Below are positions 44,646 to 53,732 of a stretch of 64,000 nt of DNA, piece after piece (the first letter of the stretch is position 1; every line of letters begins with the position of its first letter). Source of the DNA: CAZTAO01 sp964611645 (GTDB lineage Bacteria; Armatimonadota; UBA5829). Both the position numbers and the translations under genes were made by a program. The stretch spans positions 30,450-94,449 of the forward strand of contig CAZTAO010000015.1 of the NCBI GenBank assembly GCA_964611645.1, read 5' to 3'. Under the pieces are notes generated by a model that did not search any database, was not told the origin of the DNA, and saw only the letters and a program-made list of their open reading frames with translations.

Positions 44646-45644
44646 TTACCGGTCCACCTTCTTCAGTATGAAGTAACTGACTACCCCGATCAGAGCCATC
44701 GCCAGCATAAACAGCGGATACGAGAGCCGCCAGTTCTCGGAGCCTGTCATCATCGAGTACTCACTCATTCCCCCTACCCCTGCCAGCAGAGTGAGAGGCA
44801 TGAATACTGTGGTGATGAACGTCAGCCGGCGGACTGTGGAGTTCATCTTGTTGCTGGTATTGGCCATCTTGTTGTTGAGCATGGACATATAGACCTCTAT
44901 GAGGCTGGTTACTATCTCCCGGTAGGTCTCTGTGAGTTCAAAGAACTTGGAGAGGTGGTCGTAGATGTCGCGGTAGTGGTAGATGGCTTTGTCCTGGACG
45001 AACGGGCAGTCCTTGCGGCATATCTTCACCAGTATCTCCCGCTCGTGGAACAGGCTCTTGCGCAAGGCCAACAGGTCCCGGCGAAGACGGATGAGCTCGG
45101 CCGGGTTGAAGTCAACGGATTCGTCCAATATGGCGTCTTCCGCCGCGTCCAGTTCAACTTCCAGAGCCTCGATAGCCAGGAACTTGCGGTCCACAATTTG
45201 GTCGAGGATAACATGCATCAGGAAAGCCGGCCCCTGGCGCGCGTTCTCTATTCCCTTCTCCACCTCGCGCTCGATGCCATACAATGGGCACTGTGAGTCG
45301 CAGTCGTAGCCACTGACGGTAACAAGGAAGTCCTTGCCGATTATCAGATCGATCTCGAAGACGGAGAGCTTGTTTTCGGTGTAGTGGAAAGCGTTGAAGA
45401 TGAGGAACGTGTTGCCGGGGAAGTCCTCGATCTTGGGGACCTGGTTGGTATCGGTGCAGTCTTCGATGGTAAGCGGGTGAATGCCGAACGGCTCGATCAG
45501 TTCGGAAAGCTCCTCCCGGGTAGCCTGGAAGTAATCCAGCCAAACAAACCCCGGCCCCTTCGAAGCCGCCACAGCCTCCTCAAGGCTCCCCAGCCGGTCA
45601 AGCTTGCCTTTGGGTGTCAGGTGGTAGAAGTTGGATTGGGACAT
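44646..45644 (-). CDS. corA: CorA-family divalent cation transporter with variant GMN motif
   Basis: A 332-residue inner-membrane protein, normal CorA length. The N-terminal cytoplasmic alpha/beta domain (WLDYFQATREELSELIEPFGIHPLTIEDC) and the long helices (IYHYRDIYDHLSKFFELTETYREIVTSLIEVYMSMLNNKMA) are typical, as are two C-terminal membrane segments (LTFITTVFMPLTLLAGVGG and LFMLAMALIGVVSYFILKK). The selectivity motif GMN before the periplasmic loop is here GMS (residues 292-294). Most GMN changes abolish Mg2+ transport in model CorA proteins, while natural variants occur in CorA-like transporters with other selectivity. Mg2+ as substrate is therefore not certain. It lies 11 bases after a serpin-like gene, so it is in that operon. 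Confidence 0.9.
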   Translation of the reverse strand: MSQSNFYHLTPKGKLDRLGSLEEAVAASKGPGFVWLDYFQATREELSELIEPFGIHPLTIEDCTDTNQVPKIEDFPGNTFLIFNAFHYTENKLSVFEIDLIIGKDFLVTVSGYDCDSQCPLYGIEREVEKGIENARQGPAFLMHVILDQIVDRKFLAIEALEVELDAAEDAILDESVDFNPAELIRLRRDLLALRKSLFHEREILVKICRKDCPFVQDKAIYHYRDIYDHLSKFFELTETYREIVTSLIEVYMSMLNNKMANTSNKMNSTVRRLTFITTVFMPLTLLAGVGGMSEYSMMTGSENWRLSYPLFMLAMALIGVVSYFILKKVDR

Positions 45645-45655
45645 ATACGTTCCTT

Positions 45656-46789
45656 TCAGCGCGGTGCGGCAGTCGATACCAGCAGTTCCGCATTATCCAC
45701 CCACAGCGCGAAGTATGGGTTCCTGGCATCCTTGTGCTGGAGGAGGATGAGGAAGGGTTTGTTGAAGATGAATGCTCTGGGAGGAGGACTGCCTGGGACC
45801 ATCATAGCCTCAGACTGCACGACTGCTCCTGTCTCATCCATTCTGAAGCGCACCAACTGCCGCGCTACCACCAGGGGCAAACCTGTCTTTACAGGTTCGT
45901 TTTTCACTACCCGCCCCAGCAGTTGGTTATAGTCGGCTATCAGGTGGAAATCCACCACGGGAACCAACAGTCGTTCTCCGGAACTAAGTTCCGTTGGCTG
46001 CTGAGTCGCGACACGTTCCAACACATCCCGAATCGCATTAATCATATTCTGTTTCGGAGCAATCTTGGCGAGTATCAAGCGGTCGTCTCTGGCCAAAGTC
46101 TTCAGTTCGACCACAAACTCATCACTCTGACGACGACCGCCGTCTTGCCTGTAGTATAGTATTGTGACCTGGCTTGCCCTCTTCGTTACCAGTGTCGCTG
46201 GTACACCCCAAATTGGGATACCGAAACTATCTACTTTCTGACCTCCGAATTCCAGATTGTCGTGGAGCCGCTCGAAAGCCGTCTCAAACGGCAGACTCTT
46301 GAACAAGTATGCGTAGGTTGCCCAGCCAGCCGCACCTCCGAAATCCAGGAGTTCCGGCGACGCTTGCCCCGAGAACTTGCGCTGCAACTCATCCTGGATC
46401 TTCTGCTCGATGCCGTCGTCAATCAGACCAGCCATCGCGACATAGCTAGCATCATCGATATCAGCCTTGGTGGCGGTGCGTTTGTTGAGGATGTCTGCCA
46501 TCGGGGATGGTGGCTGCATCTGCACCGGCGCTCCTATCAAGTCACAAAGCTCATTCCACGCAAGCTGGAACGTATCGCACCACAGCACGTTCTTCCCGGG
46601 CACGATCTTCTGCTCCAGATAGGGCGTAACGATGGTGGACTTGAGTTCATTCGCGTTGGCCTTGAGAGCCGGTGGCCCGGCGATCTGAGAGTGGGTCAGT
46701 TCTCGCGAAGCATCCCGGCGAGAGCAGGAAGTAACGCAGGTGAGTACGACGAATATGGCGGTCACAGAAAGCAGTATTCGCAGTCTCAT
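45656..46789 (-). CDS. Serpin-fold lipoprotein
   Basis: A 377-residue protein of normal serpin length. The N-terminal signal ends LTCVTSC, a plausible lipobox, so it is probably anchored. Serpin elements appear in order: helix A-like CDTFQLAWNEL, LFKSLPFETAF (compare the W-x-x-P-F of serpins), VDSFGI (V-x-M-M strand), LLVPVVDFHLIADYNQLL (LPKFKIE-like strand), RFRMDETGAVVQSEA (hinge) and FIFNKPFLILLQHKDARNPYF (the C-terminal PF-L signature). The hinge reads ETGAVVQSEA, lacking the small-residue run of inhibitory serpins, so loop insertion may be impaired. Start overlaps the stop of the upstream paralogue by four bases (ATGA). Confidence 0.8.
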   Translation of the reverse strand: MRLRILLSVTAIFVVLTCVTSCSRRDASRELTHSQIAGPPALKANANELKSTIVTPYLEQKIVPGKNVLWCDTFQLAWNELCDLIGAPVQMQPPSPMADILNKRTATKADIDDASYVAMAGLIDDGIEQKIQDELQRKFSGQASPELLDFGGAAGWATYAYLFKSLPFETAFERLHDNLEFGGQKVDSFGIPIWGVPATLVTKRASQVTILYYRQDGGRRQSDEFVVELKTLARDDRLILAKIAPKQNMINAIRDVLERVATQQPTELSSGERLLVPVVDFHLIADYNQLLGRVVKNEPVKTGLPLVVARQLVRFRMDETGAVVQSEAMMVPGSPPPRAFIFNKPFLILLQHKDARNPYFALWVDNAELLVSTAAPR

Positions 46790-47916
46790 GGCTTGCCTCC
46801 AGTAGAAACCAGCAACTCCGCATTATCCACCCACAGCGCGAAGTAAGGGTTCTTTGCGTTTTTGCGCTGGAGGAGGATTAGGAAAGGCTTGTTGAACACG
46901 AACTGCCTGGGGACAAAGTCGGGCGGTTCACCTGCCATAGGCATCCCCTCAGACTCCGATACAAGAGTCGCCCCAGCCTCATCGAGCTTGAAGTGTATCA
47001 GTTGCCGCGCTGCGGCCAAAGGCAGCCCAGTCTTCACCGGCTCGTTCCTGACCAGCCGCCCTAACAGCTCCCCGTAGTCCCGCGTTATGTCGAAATTGAG
47101 CACCGGGACCATCAGGGTTTCTTTACGCGACAGATGGTCTGGCCACTCTGCCTTACTGCGCCCCAGCACCTCGCGGATCGTCTCAGCGAGCGTCTCCCTC
47201 GGAGCGATCTTTGCCAGAATCAGACGATCATCATATGATTCGGTCCTGAGTCCGATGACAAACTCTGCGTTCTCCGAGCCGGTTTCTCCGCCGCCGGATC
47301 TGTAGTCGAATATCTCCACCTGGCTAGTCAGGTAAGGCAGCAGCTTATCTTTACGGTCCAGGTCCGTGATGCCGAAACTGTCGACCATTCGACCTTGGAA
47401 TTCCAGATTGTCGTGACGTCGTTTGAAAGCATGCCGAAAAGGAAGCTTTTTCGAGAAATACCCGTAGGTTGCCCAGCCTACCGCAGCTTTGATATCCGGC
47501 AGCAGCTCCGGCGCAGCCTGGCCGCTAAACTTGCGCTGCATCTCATCCTTGATCTTCTGCTCGATTCCTTCGCTGATCAGCCCCGCCATCGCCACATAAC
47601 TCGCATCATCCAGGTCGGCCTTGGTGGCTGTGCGCTTGTTGAGGATGTCGGCCATCGGGGACGGTGGGGCCATCGTGACCGGCCCACCTACTACGTCAGA
47701 GAGTTCATTCCATGCAAGTTGGAATGTGCTGCACCAGAGTATGTTCTTCCCCGGCACTATCTCTTGCTCCAGGTGAGGGGTGACGATGGTAGCCTTCAGA
47801 TTGTCGGCATTGGCTTTCAAAGGCGGAGGTGCGCTGGGAGCACGGAACACGAAGTAACCCGCGGATGCCACCGCAAAGACCACGATTATCGCAATCAGCA
47901 GTATTCGAGTTCTCAC
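46786..47916 (-). CDS. Serpin-fold membrane-anchored protein
   Basis: A 376-residue paralogue of the next gene. GTG at 47916 is chosen because GGAGG lies seven bases upstream and MRTRILLIA aligns with MRLRILLSV of the paralogue. A hydrophobic N-terminal segment (ILLIAIIVVFAVASAGYFVF) without a cysteine suggests an anchor, where the paralogue has a lipobox. The serpin pattern is CSTFQLAWNEL, YFSKKLPFRHAF, VDSFGI, LMVPVLNFDITRDYGELL, KLDEAGATLVSESEG and QFVFNKPFLILLQRKNAKNPYF. The hinge again lacks the small-residue run, and the reactive loop differs from the paralogue, so the two would recognise different targets if inhibitory. Divergent from the operon that encodes a subtilase. Confidence 0.8.
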   Translation of the reverse strand: MRTRILLIAIIVVFAVASAGYFVFRAPSAPPPLKANADNLKATIVTPHLEQEIVPGKNILWCSTFQLAWNELSDVVGGPVTMAPPSPMADILNKRTATKADLDDASYVAMAGLISEGIEQKIKDEMQRKFSGQAAPELLPDIKAAVGWATYGYFSKKLPFRHAFKRRHDNLEFQGRMVDSFGITDLDRKDKLLPYLTSQVEIFDYRSGGGETGSENAEFVIGLRTESYDDRLILAKIAPRETLAETIREVLGRSKAEWPDHLSRKETLMVPVLNFDITRDYGELLGRLVRNEPVKTGLPLAAARQLIHFKLDEAGATLVSESEGMPMAGEPPDFVPRQFVFNKPFLILLQRKNAKNPYFALWVDNAELLVSTGGKP

Positions 47917-48072
47917 CACACGGCCTCCCATATCACCATTGGTCCCGCTTACCAATACAACATAAGCCCATTATTATCCTGCTATTGGAACTGTGGACGT
48001 TGCCCCTACTCGCAGGGTTCCCGGTCCTATTCTGCTTTCCGCTCTCCACTTACCGCTACGTCCTGCTTCCCC

Positions 48073-48101
48073 TTGCATATCGCGCCTCGGGGCTATACAA
48101 T
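48073..48101 (+). promoter_or_regulatory. Sigma-70 promoter of the TIG-GIDE-subtilase operon
   Basis: TTGCAT, 17 bases, TACAAT. A CCCTGC/GCAGGG hairpin with a four-base loop (48111-48126) follows in the leader, just before the ribosome site. Confidence 0.55.
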
Positions 48102-48144
48102 CTCATAGTCCCCTGCGATAGCAGGGTATCCGGAGGATGGAACC

Positions 48145-48477
48145 TTGGATAGTGAGAAGACTGCGCCGGACTTCGTCACCTGCTCTCCGATGGAGGGGCT
48201 GAACCGCCCGCCGGAAATACTTTCAGTAGAAAGCGTGCGTGCAAGAGACCTGCCGAAGCAAGTCCGGCTGAAGGGACGGAACCTCCTGCCCGGGAGTAGT
48301 GTCATAATACATGTAGTAGCGGACTGTCGGGTCTCCTATATCGCACCCGACGAGATATTAATAGCGGTCCCAGGCAAGGTTCCTCCGGGGAAGTATGATG
48401 TAAAGCTGGAGAAATCCGATTGGATGGGAGACCCGCAGTCCGTGACCAAGCCAGATGGCCTGGTCGTGACACCGTGA
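48145..48477 (+). CDS. Small IPT/TIG-domain protein
   Basis: A 110-residue protein starting at TTG, with GGAGG eight bases upstream. No signal peptide is visible. Residues about 23-110 have the plan of a single IPT/TIG Ig-like domain: PPEILSVESV, VRLKGRNLLPGSSVII, VSYIAPDEILIAVPGKVPPGKYDVKL. Such domains bind proteins or sugars, usually outside the cell; a free cytoplasmic copy is unusual, and an unrecognised export route or a missed upstream start is possible, though no better start was seen. It lies 13 bases before the GIDE-domain gene. Confidence 0.6.
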   Translation: MDSEKTAPDFVTCSPMEGLNRPPEILSVESVRARDLPKQVRLKGRNLLPGSSVIIHVVADCRVSYIAPDEILIAVPGKVPPGKYDVKLEKSDWMGDPQSVTKPDGLVVTP

Positions 48478-48490
48478 GGACGGGGTAATT

Positions 48491-49255
48491 GTGCTAGAAG
48501 CTAACCCACAAACTGTCTCACTGGTCATTACGATTGTCGCCCTAGGGCTGACCATCTTCTTCGCGGTCTATTACGTCCGAACGAAGAAGCTGCTGGACGA
48601 GGTCTGGGCGGTGGACACTTACGACGCCCGCGAGTTGGGGCGAATGTGCACCGAAGGCTTCAATGCGATGGTGGAGGTGGAAGGAGAGGTCATCTGTGAG
48701 AACACGATGGACTCGCCCGCCGCCGGGATACCGTGTTGCTGGAGCAGGACCAGAGTATCGCGCGAGCGGCGAAACCGGAAGGGTGGGACCCATTGGGACA
48801 ACGAGATGGATCTGAAGCTGTATGTCCCTTTTGACGTGAAAGACCAGACGGGGTCAGTAACGGTGATAGCCGAGAACCCCGATATAGATAGCATCACGGC
48901 TTGTGACAGAGTAACGATGCAGCGAGAGCCGTGGTTTGAATGCGTTGGTTTCTCGGACACAGGGAGATACAAGATAACCGAGGAAGTGTTTCTTGCCGGG
49001 GGCTATGCGTTTGTGCACGGAGAGGCAAAATGCATAGACGGTGTTGTGATAGTAGGGCCGCCGGAAGAGGGGTACCTGGACCCCGCGAGCAGGTTCTTCC
49101 TGATCTCGCGTCTGACCCAACCGGCGCTGGTTGGCCAGCGCGGCATAACGACAACAGTATGCTTCTGGGGGGCCATTGTCGGGTTTCTGGCATTTGTGGG
49201 AGCAGCGATCTCCCTTTGGATAAACCTGACAAACGGCGCATCCTTTGGACAATAG
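48491..49255 (+). CDS. GIDE-domain (MULAN-type) membrane protein
   Basis: A 254-residue protein starting at GTG, with an N-terminal membrane segment (VSLVITIVALGLTIFFAVYYV) and a C-terminal one (TTVCFWGAIVGFLAFVGAAISLWI). Between them lies the GIDE/BAM domain known from the mitochondrial ligase MULAN: MVEVEGEVICEN...AAGIPCCWSRTRVSRE, VPFDVKDQTGSVTVI, and the late GEAKCIDGVVIVGPP. Bacterial members lack the RING finger, as here, so no ubiquitin-ligase activity is implied. The domain probably faces the periplasm. It lies 15 bases before the subtilase gene, which suggests a role in membrane handling of that protein. Confidence 0.82.
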   Translation: MLEANPQTVSLVITIVALGLTIFFAVYYVRTKKLLDEVWAVDTYDARELGRMCTEGFNAMVEVEGEVICENTMDSPAAGIPCCWSRTRVSRERRNRKGGTHWDNEMDLKLYVPFDVKDQTGSVTVIAENPDIDSITACDRVTMQREPWFECVGFSDTGRYKITEEVFLAGGYAFVHGEAKCIDGVVIVGPPEEGYLDPASRFFLISRLTQPALVGQRGITTTVCFWGAIVGFLAFVGAAISLWINLTNGASFGQ

Positions 49256-49270
49256 AGAGGAAACAGCAAT

Positions 49271-52200
49271 ATGCGAACTTGGATAGCTGTAATTGCAGGA
49301 CTCCTGATCCTGGCCGGCCCGGTGCTGGCTCAGGGTCAGATACAGGCAACGAAGCCCGGAGCAGTGGCAGAGAAATACGCTCCCGGGAAAGTAATGGTGA
49401 AGATGAGACCAGCCAGAAGGGCGAACGGCGACACGGCATCGATCAATGCCGTCGCCGCTACACTGAGCGCAACCCTTGCCTCGGTGCCGTCGCTGGCCGG
49501 GGCAAGAGTGGAACGCACTCTGCCTATAAAGGGATGGGCGCGTGTCTCGCTGCCTGCGGGGACGTCCGCCGAGGAAGCCGCGAAGGTGCTGAGAAACCAG
49601 CCCGGTATAGGCTGGGCGGAGCCGGATTACTACATCCGCACCCTCGCCCTTCCCATACCCAACGACACCTACTTCTGGGACCCGGTCACGAGCGCCATGA
49701 AAATATACCACGACGACTGGACCGGATTCGGCGATGAGATCTTCTGGCCGTATATGTGGAACATGGAGATCATCAAAGCCTACGAAGGCTGGCAGATATT
49801 CCCCAACCAGTATTGGACATCCGCCACAAAGCCTTCCACGGCAATCCGCGTTGCCGTGATAGACAGCGGCGTTGACCCCGACCATCCCGACTTTGCGAAC
49901 GCTGGCGGCACAAGCTCCAATATCGCGGAGGGTGGGCAGTTGGATCACGCTCTTGGCTGTCGCGTCTCCAATGGCGTGACTACCTATGGACCTTTGGCAT
50001 TTGATGACGAGAACGGCCACGGGACCCACGTCTCCGGCATAATAGCGGCGGCAGGAAACAACAACGCTGGAGTGATCGGCGTCGGCTACCACGCGATCAT
50101 AGTCCCCATAGGAGTCATGGATTCCACGGGACAAGGCCTCGACTCTGACCTGGCTATTGCCATTATGTATGCGGCTGACAATGGCATACCCATCATAAAC
50201 ATCAGCGCCGGCGCCACATCCTACTCAAACGTGATTGCTGACGCAGTGAACTACGCTTACTACAAAGGAAGCCTGATAATTGCGGCGGGTAACGAGTCGG
50301 GAGGGGGCGGCGGTGACCTGGGCCGCATCTACCCTGGCGCAAACAGCAAAGTCTTGTGTGTGTCGCCTACCGGAATGCTCGATGACTTCCCGGGTGGCGG
50401 CGCCTCGGAAGGCGGCTATGCCGGTTACGGTGATTACATCGGCATAAGCGCACCGAGCGGAAGCATGCTTGCTTTCCCGGTGGACTTCGGCGAGGGAAAC
50501 TTCATAGACTTCCCGGAGCTTACTCCGGTATGGTCGACTGTTCCGTTTGACGGCGTCCAGGGGGATGCATGGGGTAACCCATACACCGGTGATTACGCGA
50601 TGCTCTTCGGAACATCCATGGCTACACCGCATGTGTCCGGCCTGGCTGCGCTGTACACCGCATACAAAGGCCTGGACATCAACACCCGGGGCGGTAACCT
50701 TGCCATAGCTCAAGCTATACAGCGCGGCTCCGACACCCCTGGCGGCGGAGCCGACATCGGCTACAGCTACATGTATGGATGGGGCCGAATCAACGTTCCC
50801 AATACGCTTCAGGATATGGAGCCCAAGGGATCGCTGTATGGAAGCGTTACCGGACAGGTCTTCAAGGACGGTTTCCCGCAGAACGCTGTGACCATCCAGG
50901 TAAAGAACGGTGCGGGGACTGTAATCGGGGCAAGCAACACCCTGGACTACGGTTTCTACCGGATCCCGGCCCTCCCACCCGGCACCTACACCGTGCGGAC
51001 CAATGTTGCGCCGGCGCTGGTTAAGGAAATAAAGAACGTCAAGATTGTTGCCGGCTGCGACACGACTGGAGCCGACTTCTACCTGGGCGCGCCCGATTTC
51101 CAGATGGATATCACGGCCTCATCCAGACCCGAGGTATCTCAGGACGTGCCCGGAGCCAATCAACTCCACGCGAAGTGGTGGTCGGTCGACCTGGAGTCGG
51201 GAATCTACCAGTATGAGACTGCCGTCGGCACTACCCAGGGTGGCACGAACATCCAGGGTTGGACCAATCAGGGCTGGCTCACTGAACAGACATTCGACAC
51301 CACTGCGGCAGGTGGTGCGCCTTGCTATGTAAGCGTAAGAGCAACCAACGGCGCAGGGCTGTTGAGCGAAGTGGGACCGGTTGCAACAGCCGACACCACT
51401 CCGCCCACCGTGACCCTCAACCAGGCGGCGGCACAGGCCGACCCGACCAACACATCACTCATCAACTTCACAGTTGTGTTCAGTGAAGCTGTCACAGACT
51501 TCGCCACTGGCGACGTGACCATATCGGGGACCGCAGGCGGGTCCAAGACAGGTACCGTCACAGGCAGCGGCACAACCTACAATGTGGCTGTGACAGGGAT
51601 GACAACCGCCGGCACGGTGATCGCGTCGGTCGGGGCGGGAGTTGCTCACGATGCGGCTGCCAACCCCAACACGGCATCCACCAGCACGGATGCTACCGTG
51701 GCATACGACGGCACTGCGCCGACGGTCACCATCAATCAGGCTGCAGCGCAGGCCGACCCGACCTCCACCTCGCCTATCAACTTCACGGTGGTGTTCAGCG
51801 AATCTGTCGCCGACTTCGCCACCGGCGACGTCTCTCTGTCCGGGACAGCAGGAGCAGCAACGGCAACAGTGACTGGCAGCGGCACAACATATAACGTGGC
51901 CGTGTCCGGTATGACCGGGCCGGGAACGGTGATCGCAAGCGTGGCGGCGGGAGTCGCTCACGACGCAGCGACCAATGCCAACCTGGCATCGACAAGTACC
52001 GATAACACCGTCACCTACAGCACACCTATTGCTCCCACAAACGTGAGCGTGACTCCATCCACCGGCGCGATACCGGCGGGGCCTGTGACGTTCACCACAG
52101 TGTATCGAGACACCAACGGCTACGCGGATATCCGCAGAGCATATCTGGCAATCAACGACTCGCTCCTGCAGACCAACTGCGTTCTGCTGATGTATGACCA

Positions 52201-53368
52201 GCAGCTCAACCGGGTGTATCTCAAGAACGATGCAAACTCCGCCTGGAGCACCGGCTATGCGCCGGGGTCGGCGATCACGCTGTCGAACACTCAGTGCGAC
52301 GTCTCACTGGCGAGCACATCGGTGTCACACAGTGCGAATGACCTTACAGTGAACTGGCGGATCACCCTCAAGGCCCCGTTCGACGCCAAGCCGCTCAATG
52401 CCTATATGTATGTCCAGGATGTCGGTGGGCTGTACAGCGGCTGGGACAAGAGAGGGATCTACTACAACATCAAGCCGGAAGCAATCAGCATCACGCCCAA
52501 CAGCGGCCCTATACCCAATGACACTCCGGCAACCCTGACAGGTGTCTTCCGCGACGCGAACGGCTCAGCGGACCTGAGGAAGCTCTACCTGCTGGTAAAC
52601 GACACGCTGCTGCAAAGCAATGCGATGCTCGTTTACTACGACAAGGCGGCGAACAAGATCTACCTCAAGAACGACGCCAATACCAGTTGGGGGACCGGCT
52701 ACGCTCCCGGCACAGCCGTGACCCTTTCCAACAGCCAGTGCGAAGTATATGTCGGGGACACCACTGTGTCCGCTGTGGGAACGGATGTCACGATAGTCTG
52801 GGCATTCAAGCTCAAGCCATCCGTGGCGGGGAAGAACCTTTGCAGTTGGATGTATGACGCCGACGCGGCGGGCGCGTTCAGCGGATGGAAGAAGGTGGGC
52901 ACACACTACACGCCGGTAGCTCCCACATGCAACAGTGTGTTCCCGGCGACCGGGTACGTCGGCACGGCAGTCCCGCAGGTCTTCACGACCGAATATGGCG
53001 ACACCAACGGCTATGCCGACCTTTATAGGTGCTACTTCCAGATGAGTGTGACCTCCAGCCAGGCGAACGCAGTGCTGGTCTACTACGACGCAAAGCTCAA
53101 CAAGGTCTTCCTGAAGAACGATGCCAACACCGCCTGGAGCGTGGGCTATGAGCCGGGAACGCCGATCACGGTGCAGAACAGCCAGTGCATTCTGGACATC
53201 GGCAATACAACGGTCACACCAGTGGGCTCCGACATACTGATGATCGACTGGAGCATCACCCTCAAGGCTAGCCAGCTTGGCCTGAGACTATGCGAGCGGA
53301 TGTTCGCCCAGGACCTGGAACTCCTCAACAGCGGGTGGAAGGTGAAGGGATACGTGAGAGCGAACTGA
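49271..53368 (+). CDS. Secreted subtilase (S8) with two Ig-like domains and a C-terminal A-B-C repeat block
   Basis: A 1365-residue exported serine protease. Signal peptide to about residue 20 (GPVLAQ). Residues about 35-120 are a fervidolysin-type propeptide (APGKVMVKMRPARR...GIGWAEPDYYI). The catalytic domain (about 165-510) has the full triad: Asp198 in AVIDSG, His250 in NGHGTHVSG, Ser449 in GTSMATPHVSG, and oxyanion Asn341. A carboxypeptidase-regulatory-like domain follows (GSVTGQVFKDGFPQNAVTIQV), then a beta domain, then two tandem bacterial Ig-like repeats (about 706-916, APTVTINQAAAQADPTSTSP). Residues about 918-1365 are the A-B-C block. It is probably self-processed and active outside the cell; the block likely holds it on a surface or a substrate. 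Confidence 0.93.
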   Translation: MRTWIAVIAGLLILAGPVLAQGQIQATKPGAVAEKYAPGKVMVKMRPARRANGDTASINAVAATLSATLASVPSLAGARVERTLPIKGWARVSLPAGTSAEEAAKVLRNQPGIGWAEPDYYIRTLALPIPNDTYFWDPVTSAMKIYHDDWTGFGDEIFWPYMWNMEIIKAYEGWQIFPNQYWTSATKPSTAIRVAVIDSGVDPDHPDFANAGGTSSNIAEGGQLDHALGCRVSNGVTTYGPLAFDDENGHGTHVSGIIAAAGNNNAGVIGVGYHAIIVPIGVMDSTGQGLDSDLAIAIMYAADNGIPIINISAGATSYSNVIADAVNYAYYKGSLIIAAGNESGGGGGDLGRIYPGANSKVLCVSPTGMLDDFPGGGASEGGYAGYGDYIGISAPSGSMLAFPVDFGEGNFIDFPELTPVWSTVPFDGVQGDAWGNPYTGDYAMLFGTSMATPHVSGLAALYTAYKGLDINTRGGNLAIAQAIQRGSDTPGGGADIGYSYMYGWGRINVPNTLQDMEPKGSLYGSVTGQVFKDGFPQNAVTIQVKNGAGTVIGASNTLDYGFYRIPALPPGTYTVRTNVAPALVKEIKNVKIVAGCDTTGADFYLGAPDFQMDITASSRPEVSQDVPGANQLHAKWWSVDLESGIYQYETAVGTTQGGTNIQGWTNQGWLTEQTFDTTAAGGAPCYVSVRATNGAGLLSEVGPVATADTTPPTVTLNQAAAQADPTNTSLINFTVVFSEAVTDFATGDVTISGTAGGSKTGTVTGSGTTYNVAVTGMTTAGTVIASVGAGVAHDAAANPNTASTSTDATVAYDGTAPTVTINQAAAQADPTSTSPINFTVVFSESVADFATGDVSLSGTAGAATATVTGSGTTYNVAVSGMTGPGTVIASVAAGVAHDAATNANLASTSTDNTVTYSTPIAPTNVSVTPSTGAIPAGPVTFTTVYRDTNGYADIRRAYLAINDSLLQTNCVLLMYDQQLNRVYLKNDANSAWSTGYAPGSAITLSNTQCDVSLASTSVSHSANDLTVNWRITLKAPFDAKPLNAYMYVQDVGGLYSGWDKRGIYYNIKPEAISITPNSGPIPNDTPATLTGVFRDANGSADLRKLYLLVNDTLLQSNAMLVYYDKAANKIYLKNDANTSWGTGYAPGTAVTLSNSQCEVYVGDTTVSAVGTDVTIVWAFKLKPSVAGKNLCSWMYDADAAGAFSGWKKVGTHYTPVAPTCNSVFPATGYVGTAVPQVFTTEYGDTNGYADLYRCYFQMSVTSSQANAVLVYYDAKLNKVFLKNDANTAWSVGYEPGTPITVQNSQCILDIGNTTVTPVGSDILMIDWSITLKASQLGLRLCERMFAQDLELLNSGWKVKGYVRAN
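52022..53365 (+). repeat. A-B-C triple domain repeat (copy 2 of 5)
   Basis: C-terminal block of the subtilase. Unit A ends NAYMYVQDVGGLYSGWDK, B ends CSWMYDADAAGAFSGWKKVG, C ends CERMFAQDLELLNSGWKVKG. Unit A keeps KNDANSAWSTGYAPG, B has KNDANTSWGTGYAPG and C has KNDANTAWSVGYEPG. Confidence 0.85.
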
Positions 53369-53393
53369 GTTTCTGCTCCACAACTGCTCATTC

Positions 53394-53426
53394 AAGCCCC
53401 CAGGCAAGTTTGCTTTGGGGGCTTTT
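53394..53426 (+). terminator. Rho-independent terminator after the subtilase
   Basis: AAGCCCCCA/TGGGGGCTT stem (9 bp) with a 13-base loop, followed by TT and TGC, 26 bases after the stop. Confidence 0.85.
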
Positions 53427-53439
53427 GCATTGGGCACAG

Positions 53440-53467
53440 TTGACATCATTTTGTGGTATGATGTAAT
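53440..53467 (+). promoter_or_regulatory. Sigma-70 promoter of the CopG/PIN toxin-antitoxin operon
   Basis: TTGACA, 16 bases, TGTAAT, 16 bases before the antitoxin ATG. A strong GGAGGAG lies in between. Confidence 0.6.
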
Positions 53468-53483
53468 CACACGGAGGAGTGAT

Positions 53484-53732
53484 ATGGTTCGAACACAGAT
53501 ACAGTTGACCGAGGAACAAGCTCAACGGCTGAAGGCAGTCGCTAGGAAGAAGCGCGTTTCCCAGGCTGAACTTGTCCGCAGGTTTGTAGACAAGATGCTG
53601 CCGCTGGAGGAAACACGCAGTGACGAAGAGATACGGAGGCGTGCAATAGCCGTCGCTGGGAAGCTGAGATCGAGAACGGGGGATGTGGCTGAGCGCCACA
53701 ATGAGTACCTCTCCGAGGCGTTCGACAGTTGA
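53484..53732 (+). CDS. Ribbon-helix-helix (CopG/VapB-type) antitoxin
   Basis: An 82-residue protein. The ATG follows GGAGGAG. The first 45 residues are a ribbon-helix-helix DNA-binding domain: VRTQIQLTEEQAQRLKAVARKKRVSQAELVRRFVDKML. The C-terminal tail (GKLRSRTGDVAERHNEYLSEAF) is of the type that docks in the PIN toxin active site. The stop overlaps the toxin start. The dimer probably represses the operon by binding at or near its -10. Confidence 0.88.
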   Translation: MVRTQIQLTEEQAQRLKAVARKKRVSQAELVRRFVDKMLPLEETRSDEEIRRRAIAVAGKLRSRTGDVAERHNEYLSEAFDS

